The notes under the pieces: generated by a model
What the model was told of the DNA's origin: nothing
Databases searched by the model: none
The model's input: only the letters and a program-made list of their open reading frames with translations
Made by a program: the position numbers and the translations under genes
NCBI GenBank assembly: GCA_026627305.1
Contig: JAPNVD010000026.1
Coordinates: 1 to 47,244 of the forward strand
Reading direction: 5' to 3'
Length of the DNA: 47,244 bases
Source: Sulfolobaceae archaeon
GTDB lineage: Archaea > Thermoproteota > Thermoprotei_A > Sulfolobales > Sulfolobaceae
Part shown: positions 1 through 8,063 of the stretch, piece by piece
How the letters are laid out: each line of letters starts with the position of its first letter
Numbering within the stretch: position 1 is the first letter of the stretch

Positions 1-2
1 AG

Positions 3-1835
3 CCAGTAGTAGATCCTGAAAAGGCTTTAGAAGACAAGATCAAAGCTGTTGAAGGAAAGAGCAACATTGCATATAGGAGGACATACTTAGCAGGTAATCC
101 TGACGAAGCCTTAAGGAACTCCCAAGTAGTAATAGAGGATAAATTAGAGATATCAAGAGTTTATCCAGCCCCAATGGAACCAAGAGGAATTTATGTTCTA
201 TATCAAGAGGGAAGGCTAGTCATTTACGCATCAACTCAATCTCCTCACTACATGAGGCGTTACCTGTTAGATGTCTTTAAGGGACAGGTAAGTGATATAA
301 GGGTAATCCAGGCTGATGTAGGTGGAGCCTTTGGTTCAAAGCTATTCCCATATCCTGAGGATTATATCTCAGTCTATGCTAGTATAAAACATAAGAGGCC
401 TGTTAAGTGGTTCGCGACGAGAAGGGAAGATATGATGTCTATGTATCATAGCAGAGCCCAAATACATAAGTTCAAGGTTGGAGCTAACAGGGATGGAAAG
501 GTAAACGTGATAATAGATGATTTAATCCTGGATTTAGGTGCGGCATCTCACGGATTCTATCTAGCTGATATAACTGCAACACTGATAACAGGACCATACG
601 ATATTAGAAACGCTAAGGTTGAAGTTTATGGAGTACATACAAATAAGGTACCCCTAGACCAATATAGAGGTGCTGGTAGGCCTGAAGCAGCATTCTTTTA
701 TGAGAGAGTAATGGATTTGTTAGCCAATGAGTTAAAAATGGACCCCATTGAGATAAGGAAGAAGAATATCATAAGGGAATTACCTTATACTAATCCATTT
801 GGATTAAAGTACGATTCTGGAGATTACCTTGGACTACTTGAGAAGGCTGAACATTATTACAGGGAATTTGAGAGGAGGGCAGAGGAGTTGAGAAAGCAAG
901 GAAAGAAGGCTGCTGCAGGCTTCTCATTTTATGTAGAACAGAATAGTTTTGGACCTTGGGAAAGCGCCTCAGTTAGATTGAAGGGTGATGGAAAGATAGT
1001 TGTAATGATAGGCGCGGCACCCCATGGTCAAGGAGATGCTACTGCTATAGCCCAAATAGTTGCTGATGAGTTTGAGGTTCCAATAGAGAACATTCAGGTG
1101 GTTTGGGGAGATACTGATATCATAGGAGAGGGCTTTGGCACATATGGAAGTAGGACTCTAACTCTAGCGGGTAACGCTGCACTACTAGCCTCTAAGAGGT
1201 TAAAGGATAATCTAAAGAAGTTCGCAGCCTCTGTCCTAAACGCTGATGTAGAAGAGGTAGAGTATTCTAATGGTAAATTTAAGAACAAGAGAAGTGGTCA
1301 AGAGATTAGCTTGGAAGAATTAGCATCTAAAGCTATGGAATTAGGTAATATATGGCCATATAAAGCTGAACCATTATTTGAAGCTTCAGCATATTACGGC
1401 ATGGATAATTATACATTCCCATATGGCTCTCATGTAGCTCTTGTTGAAGTCGATGACACTGGAAAAGTAAACGTCTTAGATTACATTGCAATAGATGATA
1501 TCGGAAAAGTTGTGAATCCTTTACTAGCTGAAGGTCAGGTTAGAGGTGGTATAATTCAGGGCTATGGAGAGACGTTTTTAGAGGGGATAATCTATGATGA
1601 TAACGGCAACTTACTAACATCAACCTTCGCTGATTACCTCATACCATCAGCTGTAGATTCATTTAACATGAAGTGGGAGTACATAGAGAAAGGCTTCTCA
1701 CAAGCTCCTCTTCCTGCTAAGGGAATAGGCGAGGGTGCGCCAATAGGTTCAATGCCCGCTCTAGCTAGCGCTGTAGAGAGAGCAACGGGTAAGAAAATAA
1801 CTAGAGTGCCCATCAGGTTGGAAGATCTAGCTTAA
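3..1835 (+). CDS. cutA: Molybdenum hydroxylase large subunit (aldehyde/glyceraldehyde dehydrogenase alpha chain), 5' end missing
   Basis: This is the molybdopterin-binding large subunit of a xanthine oxidase/CO dehydrogenase-family enzyme. In Sulfolobales such subunits form a glyceraldehyde oxidoreductase with FAD and 2Fe-2S subunits, used in sugar breakdown in the cytoplasm. The reading frame is open from base 3, well before the first ATG at 174, so the gene starts outside the window and about 610 residues are visible. Family motifs seen are PAPMEPRG near the start, GGAFGSK, QYRGAGRPEAAF, the APHGQGDATAIAQI loop and the GIGEGAP segment that carries the expected catalytic glutamate. Full-length relatives are about 700-780 residues. 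Its last 23 bases overlap the 3' end of the opposite-strand gene. The family is certain; the substrate (glyceraldehyde rather than another aldehyde) is inferred from the lineage. Confidence 0.92.
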   Translation, partial: PVVDPEKALEDKIKAVEGKSNIAYRRTYLAGNPDEALRNSQVVIEDKLEISRVYPAPMEPRGIYVLYQEGRLVIYASTQSPHYMRRYLLDVFKGQVSDIRVIQADVGGAFGSKLFPYPEDYISVYASIKHKRPVKWFATRREDMMSMYHSRAQIHKFKVGANRDGKVNVIIDDLILDLGAASHGFYLADITATLITGPYDIRNAKVEVYGVHTNKVPLDQYRGAGRPEAAFFYERVMDLLANELKMDPIEIRKKNIIRELPYTNPFGLKYDSGDYLGLLEKAEHYYREFERRAEELRKQGKKAAAGFSFYVEQNSFGPWESASVRLKGDGKIVVMIGAAPHGQGDATAIAQIVADEFEVPIENIQVVWGDTDIIGEGFGTYGSRTLTLAGNAALLASKRLKDNLKKFAASVLNADVEEVEYSNGKFKNKRSGQEISLEELASKAMELGNIWPYKAEPLFEASAYYGMDNYTFPYGSHVALVEVDDTGKVNVLDYIAIDDIGKVVNPLLAEGQVRGGIIQGYGETFLEGIIYDDNGNLLTSTFADYLIPSAVDSFNMKWEYIEKGFSQAPLPAKGIGEGAPIGSMPALASAVERATGKKITRVPIRLEDLA

Positions 1836-3009
1836 TGAAGTGTTTCTTTAACCATTCCCTAAATAAATCTTTATTTTCCATTGCAAACTTGTAAGCTAAC
1901 TCCTTTACATCTAAACCTTGTAACGAATTGAAATCATCCTTATCTAGCATAGCGTCAACTAATTTCACCATTTTATTCTCATCAAAATCTACTTGATCTA
2001 GTACTAATACTCCGTCAGAGATCAACTCGGTCTTTACGTTATCATCTATTCCTACTCTACTGATCAATACTGCTAGGTCAGGGCTGTATATCTTCTTGTA
2101 TAGTTCTATTATCTTATACTCCTTAATTCTCTTCTCGTTAGCCTCTTGAAATTGAGGTTGAGATTGTGGTTTTACACCCAATATATCAGCCAAACCATCA
2201 TAAAGCCCTTTAATCCATCTAGCCCTCCACTCATTACCTGTTAATGGTTTATATTCTTTTAAGTATCTCCACCTCTTCCACCAATCATCTAACTCTTTAA
2301 ATTCCACTATAATATTAGGCCTCTTTATCGGTATTTCGTTATCTAGATCAACTATATTCATGTAGAACCCCCTATAAATTAGCATATCTGGCCTTAAAGT
2401 GGAGTAGAGCTTCCAAACCTTCTCTAGATCTCCTCCATCTTCCCAACTTATAGGCCTAGGGGCTTCTAAAAAGAAACTAAATGATCTCCCTAAAACGTCT
2501 TCTACAACAACGTTTGGAGGTATTATGCCACTCTTCTGCTTACCCCCTCTATCGAAGTTTAAGAACTTATGTTCAGGATATGAGATGTTAAATCCCTTAT
2601 CCGCTAACATCGAAAGTATTGAAGCCAAACCCCATATTTGATAGATGCTTCTTAAATTAGAACCTAAAGAACTGTTTATTGCCTGCCTTCCCTTAATTTT
2701 GAATTCCTCAGCAGTTATCCTTCCCCTTACGAGATCATGAAAATATAAGAACAGTTTCTTCACCAAATGCCTTTTAGGATCATCTAGAAAACTCTTCATT
2801 TCTCTACTGAAGATCCACCCCTTTACGCCTAACTTTTCTTTTAAGACTTCCAGCTCATAATACATGTTTTTTATCCATTCGTTTGCTACGTCTATCTTAT
2901 TCCCAACTACATCTTCAACAAACTTTACTTTTATTTCTTCAGCCCAATCTGGAATATTGGCTCCATAGCTGTCTATTCCCTGAACCTTCTTTAACTCCTC
3001 TTCGATCAT
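1813..3009 (-). CDS. Uncharacterised protein, possible PD-(D/E)XK nuclease
   Basis: I do not recognise this 398-residue protein as a named family. It is soluble and charged, with no signal peptide or membrane segment. Around residues 206-240 there is RPDMLIY (D208), then, after a spacer with several acidic residues, IIVEFKEL (E236, K238). This is the D...ExK spacing of PD-(D/E)XK nucleases, with strands on both sides as that fold requires. The N-terminal 150 residues look mostly helical. It ends inside the 3' end of cutA on the other strand (23-bp overlap) and is divergent from the sugar kinase gene. The nuclease idea rests only on this motif pattern, so the gene is better treated as hypothetical. 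Confidence 0.75.
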   Translation of the reverse strand: MIEEELKKVQGIDSYGANIPDWAEEIKVKFVEDVVGNKIDVANEWIKNMYYELEVLKEKLGVKGWIFSREMKSFLDDPKRHLVKKLFLYFHDLVRGRITAEEFKIKGRQAINSSLGSNLRSIYQIWGLASILSMLADKGFNISYPEHKFLNFDRGGKQKSGIIPPNVVVEDVLGRSFSFFLEAPRPISWEDGGDLEKVWKLYSTLRPDMLIYRGFYMNIVDLDNEIPIKRPNIIVEFKELDDWWKRWRYLKEYKPLTGNEWRARWIKGLYDGLADILGVKPQSQPQFQEANEKRIKEYKIIELYKKIYSPDLAVLISRVGIDDNVKTELISDGVLVLDQVDFDENKMVKLVDAMLDKDDFNSLQGLDVKELAYKFAMENKDLFREWLKKHFIKLDLPT

Positions 3010-3073
3010 CAGTAGATAATTGGTATTACCATAAAATAAGTATTTATTATATATGTGATTTCTGCAGAATAGA

Positions 3074-3082
3074 TTTTAATAA
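3074..3082 (+). promoter_or_regulatory. TATA box of the BadF-type kinase gene
   Basis: The sequence TTTTAATAA is centred about 23 bases before the ATG at 3101 and 26 before the ATG at 3104. This fits a leaderless transcript and slightly favours the second of the two adjacent start codons. A small perfect palindrome (TGGTA-T-TACCA, 3021-3031) lies in the same divergent intergenic region. Confidence 0.45.
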
Positions 3083-3100
3083 CTTACTAAAGATTAGCAT

Positions 3101-4111
3101 ATGATGATACTGTCAGTAGATGGTGGAGCAACTAAAACTGTTTCTTTAGTTATAGATGAAGAAAAGAAGAAGCTTTTAAGCGTAGGACTAGCTGAAGCAT
3201 CTAACTTTAATGCTGTTGGCGAAGATACTGCAAAGCAGAATTTGTTCAACTCTATATCTTTAGCTTTAAGTTATGCAGACTTAGAACCGAATGATATTGA
3301 TTTCGCAATATTTAGCTTAGCAGGGGTAGGGGATTCAAAGGAATCTGACATGATAGCTAACACTATCGTAAGAAGCGTAAGCCCATCAAAAAGATATTTG
3401 ATTTTTAATGATGGTGTGGTCGCTTATAGGGCCACTAATTTATATGAAGATGGAATCATGGTTGCCTCTGGCACTGGAAATGTCAACTTCTATCAGAAGA
3501 ACGGCAATCTATACAGGGTAGGAGGCTGGGGATGGTTTGTTGGAGATGAAGGTTCTGCATCCTGGGTCGCAAAGAGAGCATTAACTTATGCTACTAGACA
3601 ATACGATAACTTAATCGAAGGGAAGGAGCTAGTAAAAGCTGCTGAACAGTTCTTTGGAGATGAGTTTAAAGAACTAATATGGAAACTAGAGATGAGGCAT
3701 GAAAAGCCATATGTGGCGAGTTTTGCGACAATCGTTTCTAAACTCGCTAAAGAAGGATCTAAAATAGCTGACAAGGTACTAGACGAAGCGTCAGATTACA
3801 TAGCGTTAGTCATAAATAGCGTTTTAAAAGAGTTTGAAGGTAAAAACGTTAGGGTTTCAGTTACTGGCGGATTAATGTTAGCTGGAGATATCTTAATAAA
3901 TAAAATTAAAGCCAAAGTTAATGCGCCTCTACATGTATTTTACGGATATCAACACGCTGTTGGTGGGTTAGCAGTGATAAGGAAAGATGTTACTTTTGAT
4001 GATATGAAGGCTATATTAAAAGAATTAGACCAATTATTAGTGAAGACTTATACTCCAGAGAAATTGAAAAAATTGCTCTACTTCGAGAGACCACCTGGTG
4101 GCTGGGGATAA
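3101..4111 (+). CDS. BadF/BadG/BcrA/BcrD-family ATPase, probable amino sugar/hexose kinase
   Basis: The protein (336 residues) belongs to the ASKHA sugar kinase/BadF ATPase superfamily, which includes N-acetylglucosamine kinases and the broad-specificity hexokinase of Sulfolobus tokodaii. Visible motifs are the phosphate-1 loop DGGATKT (residues 7-13), SLAGVGD, FNDGVVAY with the likely catalytic aspartate, the phosphate-2 loop ASGTGN, and the GGWGWFVGDEGSA segment typical of GlcNAc kinase-like members. The C-terminal ADENOSINE-type loop is VTGGLML. It has no cysteine cluster like those of benzoyl-CoA reductase activators, which supports a sugar kinase. It stands alone, divergent from the 1813-3009 gene. 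The substrate cannot be settled from sequence; glucosamine, GlcNAc or glucose are the likely candidates. Confidence 0.85.
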   Translation: MMILSVDGGATKTVSLVIDEEKKKLLSVGLAEASNFNAVGEDTAKQNLFNSISLALSYADLEPNDIDFAIFSLAGVGDSKESDMIANTIVRSVSPSKRYLIFNDGVVAYRATNLYEDGIMVASGTGNVNFYQKNGNLYRVGGWGWFVGDEGSASWVAKRALTYATRQYDNLIEGKELVKAAEQFFGDEFKELIWKLEMRHEKPYVASFATIVSKLAKEGSKIADKVLDEASDYIALVINSVLKEFEGKNVRVSVTGGLMLAGDILINKIKAKVNAPLHVFYGYQHAVGGLAVIRKDVTFDDMKAILKELDQLLVKTYTPEKLKKLLYFERPPGGWG

Positions 4112-4140
4112 AAACTAAAGTGCGCTCTTATCCTCCCTTT

Positions 4141-4650
4141 TTAGGATATAACTTGTGCTGTAATTGATGGAGAGATGATAAGCTGACCATTAGCATATGT
4201 TATGTGTGGAAATGATATGAGCAGGTTTGTTGTAGATCCCCCGCTAATTCTCATTCCGTTTATGATATGAATCTTAAAGACCCCACTAGGTACTGTTACA
4301 GTAACGTTTGTATTGCCTATCTGAACAGTAGCTGAGGTTACTACTAAAAACACTTCATTATAAGAGCCGACTGGAACTTTCGCCGACGCCAATAAACTCA
4401 TGTTTGAGGACAACAGAATGGTAGTTGTCTTATTGGATACCGTGATCCAACTACCGTTACCTGAACTACTGACCTTATGAAGCATAATTGACGATACTGT
4501 TAGATATATTTTGAATAAACCACTTGAACTAGGGGCATCCTGAACGTAGACGTTTACAGTACCTACTGATATGAAGTTGCTATAAACCACATATCCTATT
4601 AATATTAACAGAATCACTACTATTACTACTATTGTACTACTCTTCATCAT
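4141..4650 (-). CDS. Secreted or membrane-anchored DUF4382 protein
   Basis: The 169-residue product starts with a charged N-terminus and a hydrophobic segment (about residues 5-25), so it is anchored or exported, and the rest would lie outside the cell. The remainder matches the DUF4382 pattern: VNVYVQDAPSS near the start, a strand ending in W(ITVS), a LLSSNMSLLASAKVPVGSY stretch, TVPSGVFKIHI, and a final LISFPHI...LIISPSI. The domain is a beta-sandwich of unknown function found in bacterial and archaeal surface proteins. Several N-x-S/T sites suggest glycosylation, usual for Sulfolobales surface proteins. It lies 29 bases from the convergent kinase gene and 35 bases downstream of the permease gene on the same strand, so it may share its transcript. 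Confidence 0.72.
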   Translation of the reverse strand: MMKSSTIVVIVVILLILIGYVVYSNFISVGTVNVYVQDAPSSSGLFKIYLTVSSIMLHKVSSSGNGSWITVSNKTTTILLSSNMSLLASAKVPVGSYNEVFLVVTSATVQIGNTNVTVTVPSGVFKIHIINGMRISGGSTTNLLISFPHITYANGQLIISPSITAQVIS

Positions 4651-4685
4651 TCTCTATTTTCTTTTTAATCTCTTTTAAAACTAAT

Positions 4686-5945
4686 TTATATGATGTGGAA
4701 CAAAACGAAAAGCTTTAGGAAAACATAATAGATGATAACATTAACTAAAGTGACCAGCGAACCATACTTTATAAACTCTACAAAATATAATGGTCTTCCA
4801 CCTCTGATCTCAGAAGCTTCAGAAATAATAATATTACTAGCAGCGCCCAATAATGTCAAATTTCCAGCTATTGTACTCCCTGCAGCTAAAGCTAACCAAT
4901 CGGCAGCTGATATATTATGCAAGCTCATAAGCACAGGAATGTAAAGGGCTACCATAGGAACATTACTTAGTATCTGACTGTAAAGCACACTTATTGCTAA
5001 GATCGATGCAATAGAAGAGGATAGCGGGAATATAGATGATAAAACGCCTAATAGACCTGACTCCATAATCCCCTCTGTAAATACGAAAAGGGATACAAAG
5101 AACACTAGCGTGCTCCAGTCTACCCTCCTTATTATTTCCCTCCTCTTATCTGACAATGCATATATTACGGTTGAACCTATTACAGCTATACTAACAGGTG
5201 TTAAGTTATCGATATTGTAAACCTCTGTTATAAAGAACATAGGTAACATAAATGCAAAAACTGCCGCTGACAAATAAGCAAGAAACTTATCTTGAATTAG
5301 TTCTTCTTCGATTACTGGTATCTCTAGTATAGTATTATCGTTAACTCTGAAAAGTTTCAAAATTAGATAGTAAGTCACGAATAAGTTTACTATAGTAGGC
5401 AACGAAAGTCCAATAAGGAATTCAGTGAAAGGTCTTGAGAGTGTCGAGTCCAAAGCGATCAGGAGGTTTTGTGGATTTCCTGTAGGCATCATAACACTAC
5501 CTATAGTAACTCCAAAGGCTAATGTATAGAGCAGAGCTTTTTCATCTATCTTGCCCAATTTTTTAGATTCTAAAATGACGGGAGTCCAAGTAGCTGATAT
5601 TCCGTCATTGCTCGCTAACATTGCAAGGATGCCAGTGGTTAAAAGAGTAAAGAGTATTAGCCTTGACGGTTTTTTAGACTTTCTCATTATGACTACAGCC
5701 AGATACTTGAGAAATCCTGAAACCTCTAAAGCTGCAGTTAATGTAAATATGGAGAATAAAAAGAAAATAACGTTTAAATTAATCGCTTGATATGCTCTAC
5801 TTACACTCTCTCCACCTATAGTTAGCATTAGTATAGCACCTATGAGCATAGCCACCCAAGGGGGTAACATAAATCCCTTAACTCCTCTAGCAGCTATCAA
5901 TCCATAGACGAGCACTACAATAATAATATCGATAATGTTAATCAT
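4686..5945 (-). CDS. ArsB/NhaD-superfamily ion permease (SLC13-like)
   Basis: This is a membrane carrier with about 10-12 hydrophobic segments, of the ion transporter superfamily that includes arsenite permease ArsB, Na+/H+ antiporter NhaD and citrate transporters. Two inverted-repeat hallmark motifs are visible: MMPTGNPQNLLIAL in the first half and AAGSTIAGNLTLLGAASNIII in the second half, followed by EASEIRGG. The reading frame is open up to an ATG at 5996, but an ATG at 5945 is preferred. It begins directly with the first membrane helix and has a TATA box centred 27 bases upstream, so 17 extra residues are dropped. The transported ion cannot be predicted; no ars regulator or ATPase is nearby. 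Confidence 0.83.
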   Translation of the reverse strand: MINIIDIIIVVLVYGLIAARGVKGFMLPPWVAMLIGAILMLTIGGESVSRAYQAINLNVIFFLFSIFTLTAALEVSGFLKYLAVVIMRKSKKPSRLILFTLLTTGILAMLASNDGISATWTPVILESKKLGKIDEKALLYTLAFGVTIGSVMMPTGNPQNLLIALDSTLSRPFTEFLIGLSLPTIVNLFVTYYLILKLFRVNDNTILEIPVIEEELIQDKFLAYLSAAVFAFMLPMFFITEVYNIDNLTPVSIAVIGSTVIYALSDKRREIIRRVDWSTLVFFVSLFVFTEGIMESGLLGVLSSIFPLSSSIASILAISVLYSQILSNVPMVALYIPVLMSLHNISAADWLALAAGSTIAGNLTLLGAASNIIISEASEIRGGRPLYFVEFIKYGSLVTLVNVIIYYVFLKLFVLFHII

Positions 5946-5966
5946 TTCCAGCGATAATTTTGAATG

Positions 5967-5977
5967 AATATATTTAA
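5967..5977 (-). promoter_or_regulatory. TATA box deciding the start of the ArsB/NhaD permease
   Basis: On the minus strand this reads TTAAATATATT, centred 27 bases before the ATG at 5945. That spacing fits a leaderless transcript and argues against the longer frame from 5996, whose start would lie upstream of the promoter. Confidence 0.5.
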
Positions 5978-6042
5978 CACTTACTAGCACACACATAAAA
6001 ACAAAAATATATTTATGGTATCAATTTATATAATGAGCAGTC

Positions 6043-7143
6043 TTGAAGATAGATATTCAACAGTTTAAGAAGGAATATACACCCAAATTGAAACCAATTA
6101 TATGGAGAGATCAGGATAATACATTGGTATTATTAGACCAATCCAAATTGCCTTTTGAAACTGTTTATGTTGAACTTAAGGATCCTGAGAGCGTAGCTAA
6201 AGCCATAAAGACTATGCAAGTAAGAGGTGCACCAGCAATAGGGATAACAGCAGCCTATGGAATGGTTTTGGCAGTAGCCAATAAATGGCTAAATAGCGTC
6301 GATGAGGCTATAAAGGAACTACAAAGGGCTAAACAAGTAATGGACGCTGCTAGACCTACAGCAGCTAACCTTTCATGGGCTACAAGTAGAATGTTAAATA
6401 AGGCGATAAGTGCATACCAATCTGGAGACGTTAAAAATGTTAAAGATTTAATTCAAGTATTAAAAGAAGAAGCTTACAAGATATTTGATGAAGAGTTAGA
6501 TGCAGAGATTAGAATAGGGGTTTATGGCTTAGAGAAAATCCAAAGCGGTGATACTATACTAACTCAATGTAATGCAGGTGGACTAGCAACAGGTACAGGA
6601 TTGGGGACTGCTTTAGCACCCGTAAAAGTTGCCAAAGCTTTAGGCTATGATGTCTCAGTTATAGCACCTGAAACAAGGCCATGGTTACAGGGAAGTAGGT
6701 TAACCGCTTATGAACTTTACGTTGAAGGGATACCAGTAACTGTAATAACAGATACTGCAGTGGGTTTAGTGATGTATAAAGGGATGGTAAATAGTGTCAT
6801 GGTTGGTGCAGATAGGATACTTGCTGATGGCCATGTCTACAACAAGATTGGAACTTTTAAAGAGGCTGTCATAGCTCACGAACTAGGTATACCATTTTAT
6901 GCATTAGCGCCAATCTCCACTTTTGACCTAAAGAGTAGTGTCAATGATGTAAAAATTGAAGAAAGAGATCCAAATGAGGTAAGATACATCAGAGGTGTAC
7001 CAATAGTTCCTGAAGGTGTAAAAGTGTATAATCCAGTATTTGATGTCACGCCACCTAAATACGTTACTGCAATAATTACGGAAAAAGGAATAATATATCC
7101 TCCATATAATCTCACTATCAGAAAAACTATAGAAGGCTCCTAG
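6043..7143 (+). CDS. mtnA: S-methyl-5-thioribose-1-phosphate isomerase (eIF2B-like family)
   Basis: The enzyme converts methylthioribose-1-phosphate to methylthioribulose-1-phosphate in methionine salvage in the cytoplasm. The 366-residue length is normal. Motifs include [15 protein letters not shown] (60-74), [11 protein letters not shown] with catalytic Cys176, [35 protein letters not shown] with catalytic Asp257, and the family segment NKIGTF. Cys and Asp match the catalytic pair known for MtnA, so this is not an eIF2B initiation factor subunit, as old annotations often say. The start is a TTG; the only nearby ATG (6033) is out of frame and hits a stop at once. The alternative family member ribose-1,5-bisphosphate isomerase is less likely given the full MtnA motif set. 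Confidence 0.9.
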   Translation: MKIDIQQFKKEYTPKLKPIIWRDQDNTLVLLDQSKLPFETVYVELKDPESVAKAIKTMQVRGAPAIGITAAYGMVLAVANKWLNSVDEAIKELQRAKQVMDAARPTAANLSWATSRMLNKAISAYQSGDVKNVKDLIQVLKEEAYKIFDEELDAEIRIGVYGLEKIQSGDTILTQCNAGGLATGTGLGTALAPVKVAKALGYDVSVIAPETRPWLQGSRLTAYELYVEGIPVTVITDTAVGLVMYKGMVNSVMVGADRILADGHVYNKIGTFKEAVIAHELGIPFYALAPISTFDLKSSVNDVKIEERDPNEVRYIRGVPIVPEGVKVYNPVFDVTPPKYVTAIITEKGIIYPPYNLTIRKTIEGS

Positions 7144-7240
7144 CCACAAAAGGCAAGACTTTCCTTCATTTTTCCTTTGAAATGACTCGAACTCGGTAAA
7201 GTCTAAGTGAATGTAAACTCATTTTAGCTAAGAACATAAC

Positions 7241-7262
7241 TTTTTTTCCCTTTCCTCTAATT
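7241..7262 (+). terminator. T-rich transcription terminator after mtnA
   Basis: A T7 run followed by a pyrimidine-rich stretch (CCCTTTCCTC) lies about 100 bases downstream of the mtnA stop. Archaeal termination typically uses such T-rich tracts. The rest of 7144-7298 shows no gene. Confidence 0.35.
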
Positions 7263-7298
7263 TCCTTATAAAAAGCAAGAGATAATTAGATAGCACAC

Positions 7299-7634
7299 CT
7301 ATTTCTCCAATATGCTGTTGAGTTTATCGCTAGAAAATTTTGAACCTAAGCTATTGAGTTGATCTAGTAATCTCTTTATTTCTTCTCTAACATCATCGTT
7401 GAGCTTATATTTTCTATCAACCTTTACTATTACTCCTAGATCTTCAAGCTGTTTTAGGTTGACCCACAGAGTCTTAGATGAAAATTCTAGCTTTCTTTTA
7501 ATTTCATTAAAACTAAGAGGCTCTTTCAGTAAAGCTCTTATAATTAATAGCTTAGCCTCATTATTAATAGCTTGGGAAGCAAGAACAGTGGGGCAAAATT
7601 CCTTAGGTCTATTATTTATTTTTAAAAATCGCAT
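7299..7634 (-). CDS. Winged-helix (ArsR/HxlR-like) transcription regulator
   Basis: This small protein (about 111 residues) has a winged helix-turn-helix. Helices lie around NNEAKLLIIRALLKEP and LSFNEIKRKLEFSSKTLWVNLKQLEDLGVI, followed by a short wing (VKVDRKYKLND) and a C-terminal helix that probably mediates dimerisation. The frame is open from a TTG at 7643, but the ATG at 7634 has a TATA element centred 27 bases upstream and is preferred. One cysteine (in FCPTVL) near the N-terminus could be redox- or metal-sensitive, though this is speculation. It is transcribed divergently from the CDGSH gene, 52 bases away, which suggests it controls that gene and itself. Confidence 0.78.
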   Translation of the reverse strand: MRFLKINNRPKEFCPTVLASQAINNEAKLLIIRALLKEPLSFNEIKRKLEFSSKTLWVNLKQLEDLGVIVKVDRKYKLNDDVREEIKRLLDQLNSLGSKFSSDKLNSILEK

Positions 7635-7655
7635 AGTTTCCAAAAGTAAAGCTTA

Positions 7656-7670
7656 GTTTAAATATTTTTA
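7656..7670. promoter_or_regulatory. Shared divergent TATA element for the regulator and CDGSH genes
   Basis: The A/T stretch GTTTAAATATTTTTA is centred about 27 bases before the regulator ATG (7634, minus) and 25 bases before the CDGSH ATG (7687, plus). Both genes look leaderless, so one near-symmetric element would lie at the right place for both directions. Confidence 0.5.
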
Positions 7671-7686
7671 TTTTAATGGTATAAAC

Positions 7687-7896
7687 ATGGCCCGACTAGT
7701 AAGACATGACAGAAACCATCCTTACGAGATAACTACACAATCAGGAGAAAAGATATACGTATGTGCATGCGGTTTATCTCAACATAAGCCTTTCTGTGAT
7801 GGCAGCCATAAGAGGACACTTGATGAGGAACCAGGAAAACTATATATCTATGACGAGAAAGGAAGAATCGAAATCAAATCTTTCTACTTGGAATAA
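7687..7896 (+). CDS. CDGSH-type 2Fe-2S protein (mitoNEET-like)
   Basis: The 69-residue protein carries one complete CDGSH iron-sulfur motif, YVCACGLSQHKPFCDGSH, with ligands Cys26, Cys28, Cys37 and His41. The 3-Cys/1-His ligation gives a redox-active, pH-sensitive 2Fe-2S cluster. It lacks the membrane anchor of mitoNEET, so it should be soluble in the cytoplasm. Short single-domain members like this are common in archaea; the partner is unknown. Its start is fixed by the TATA element about 25 bases upstream and by the divergent regulator gene. Bases 7897-8063 downstream contain no further gene that I can support. Confidence 0.9.
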   Translation: MARLVRHDRNHPYEITTQSGEKIYVCACGLSQHKPFCDGSHKRTLDEEPGKLYIYDEKGRIEIKSFYLE

Positions 7897-8038
7897 ACCT
7901 AAACATCTTTTAAGGGAAGGAAGAGGTTTTTTATACTCAAGTTGTCCTAGTATGCTGATTATGGCTAAGTTATTACTTACTATTAGTTTTGTGTCTGTTT
8001 TTTAATCTAATTTCAAATTCTTAGTAGATAATTTTAAA

Positions 8039-8050
8039 TTAACATGTTAA
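8039..8050. promoter_or_regulatory. Palindrome between TATA box and start of the MFS gene
   Basis: The perfect 12-bp palindrome TTAACATGTTAA directly follows an A/T element (ATTTTAAATT, 8031-8040) centred 28 bases before the ATG at 8064. This is where an archaeal repressor would block initiation. It is short and A/T-rich, so chance is possible. Confidence 0.3.
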
Positions 8051-8063
8051 ACCCTTATCATAC

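Noticed and set aside
7147-7168. Weak similarity between AAAAGGCAAGACTTTCCTTCA here and AAAAGGCAAGGTTTCCCTCAA near 34582
   Set aside because: Only about 20 bases with mismatches and no matching flanks; too short to claim a mobile or repeat element.
7763-8005. 80-codon frame overlapping the CDGSH gene
   Set aside because: It runs in another frame through the clear CDGSH gene and has no family features.
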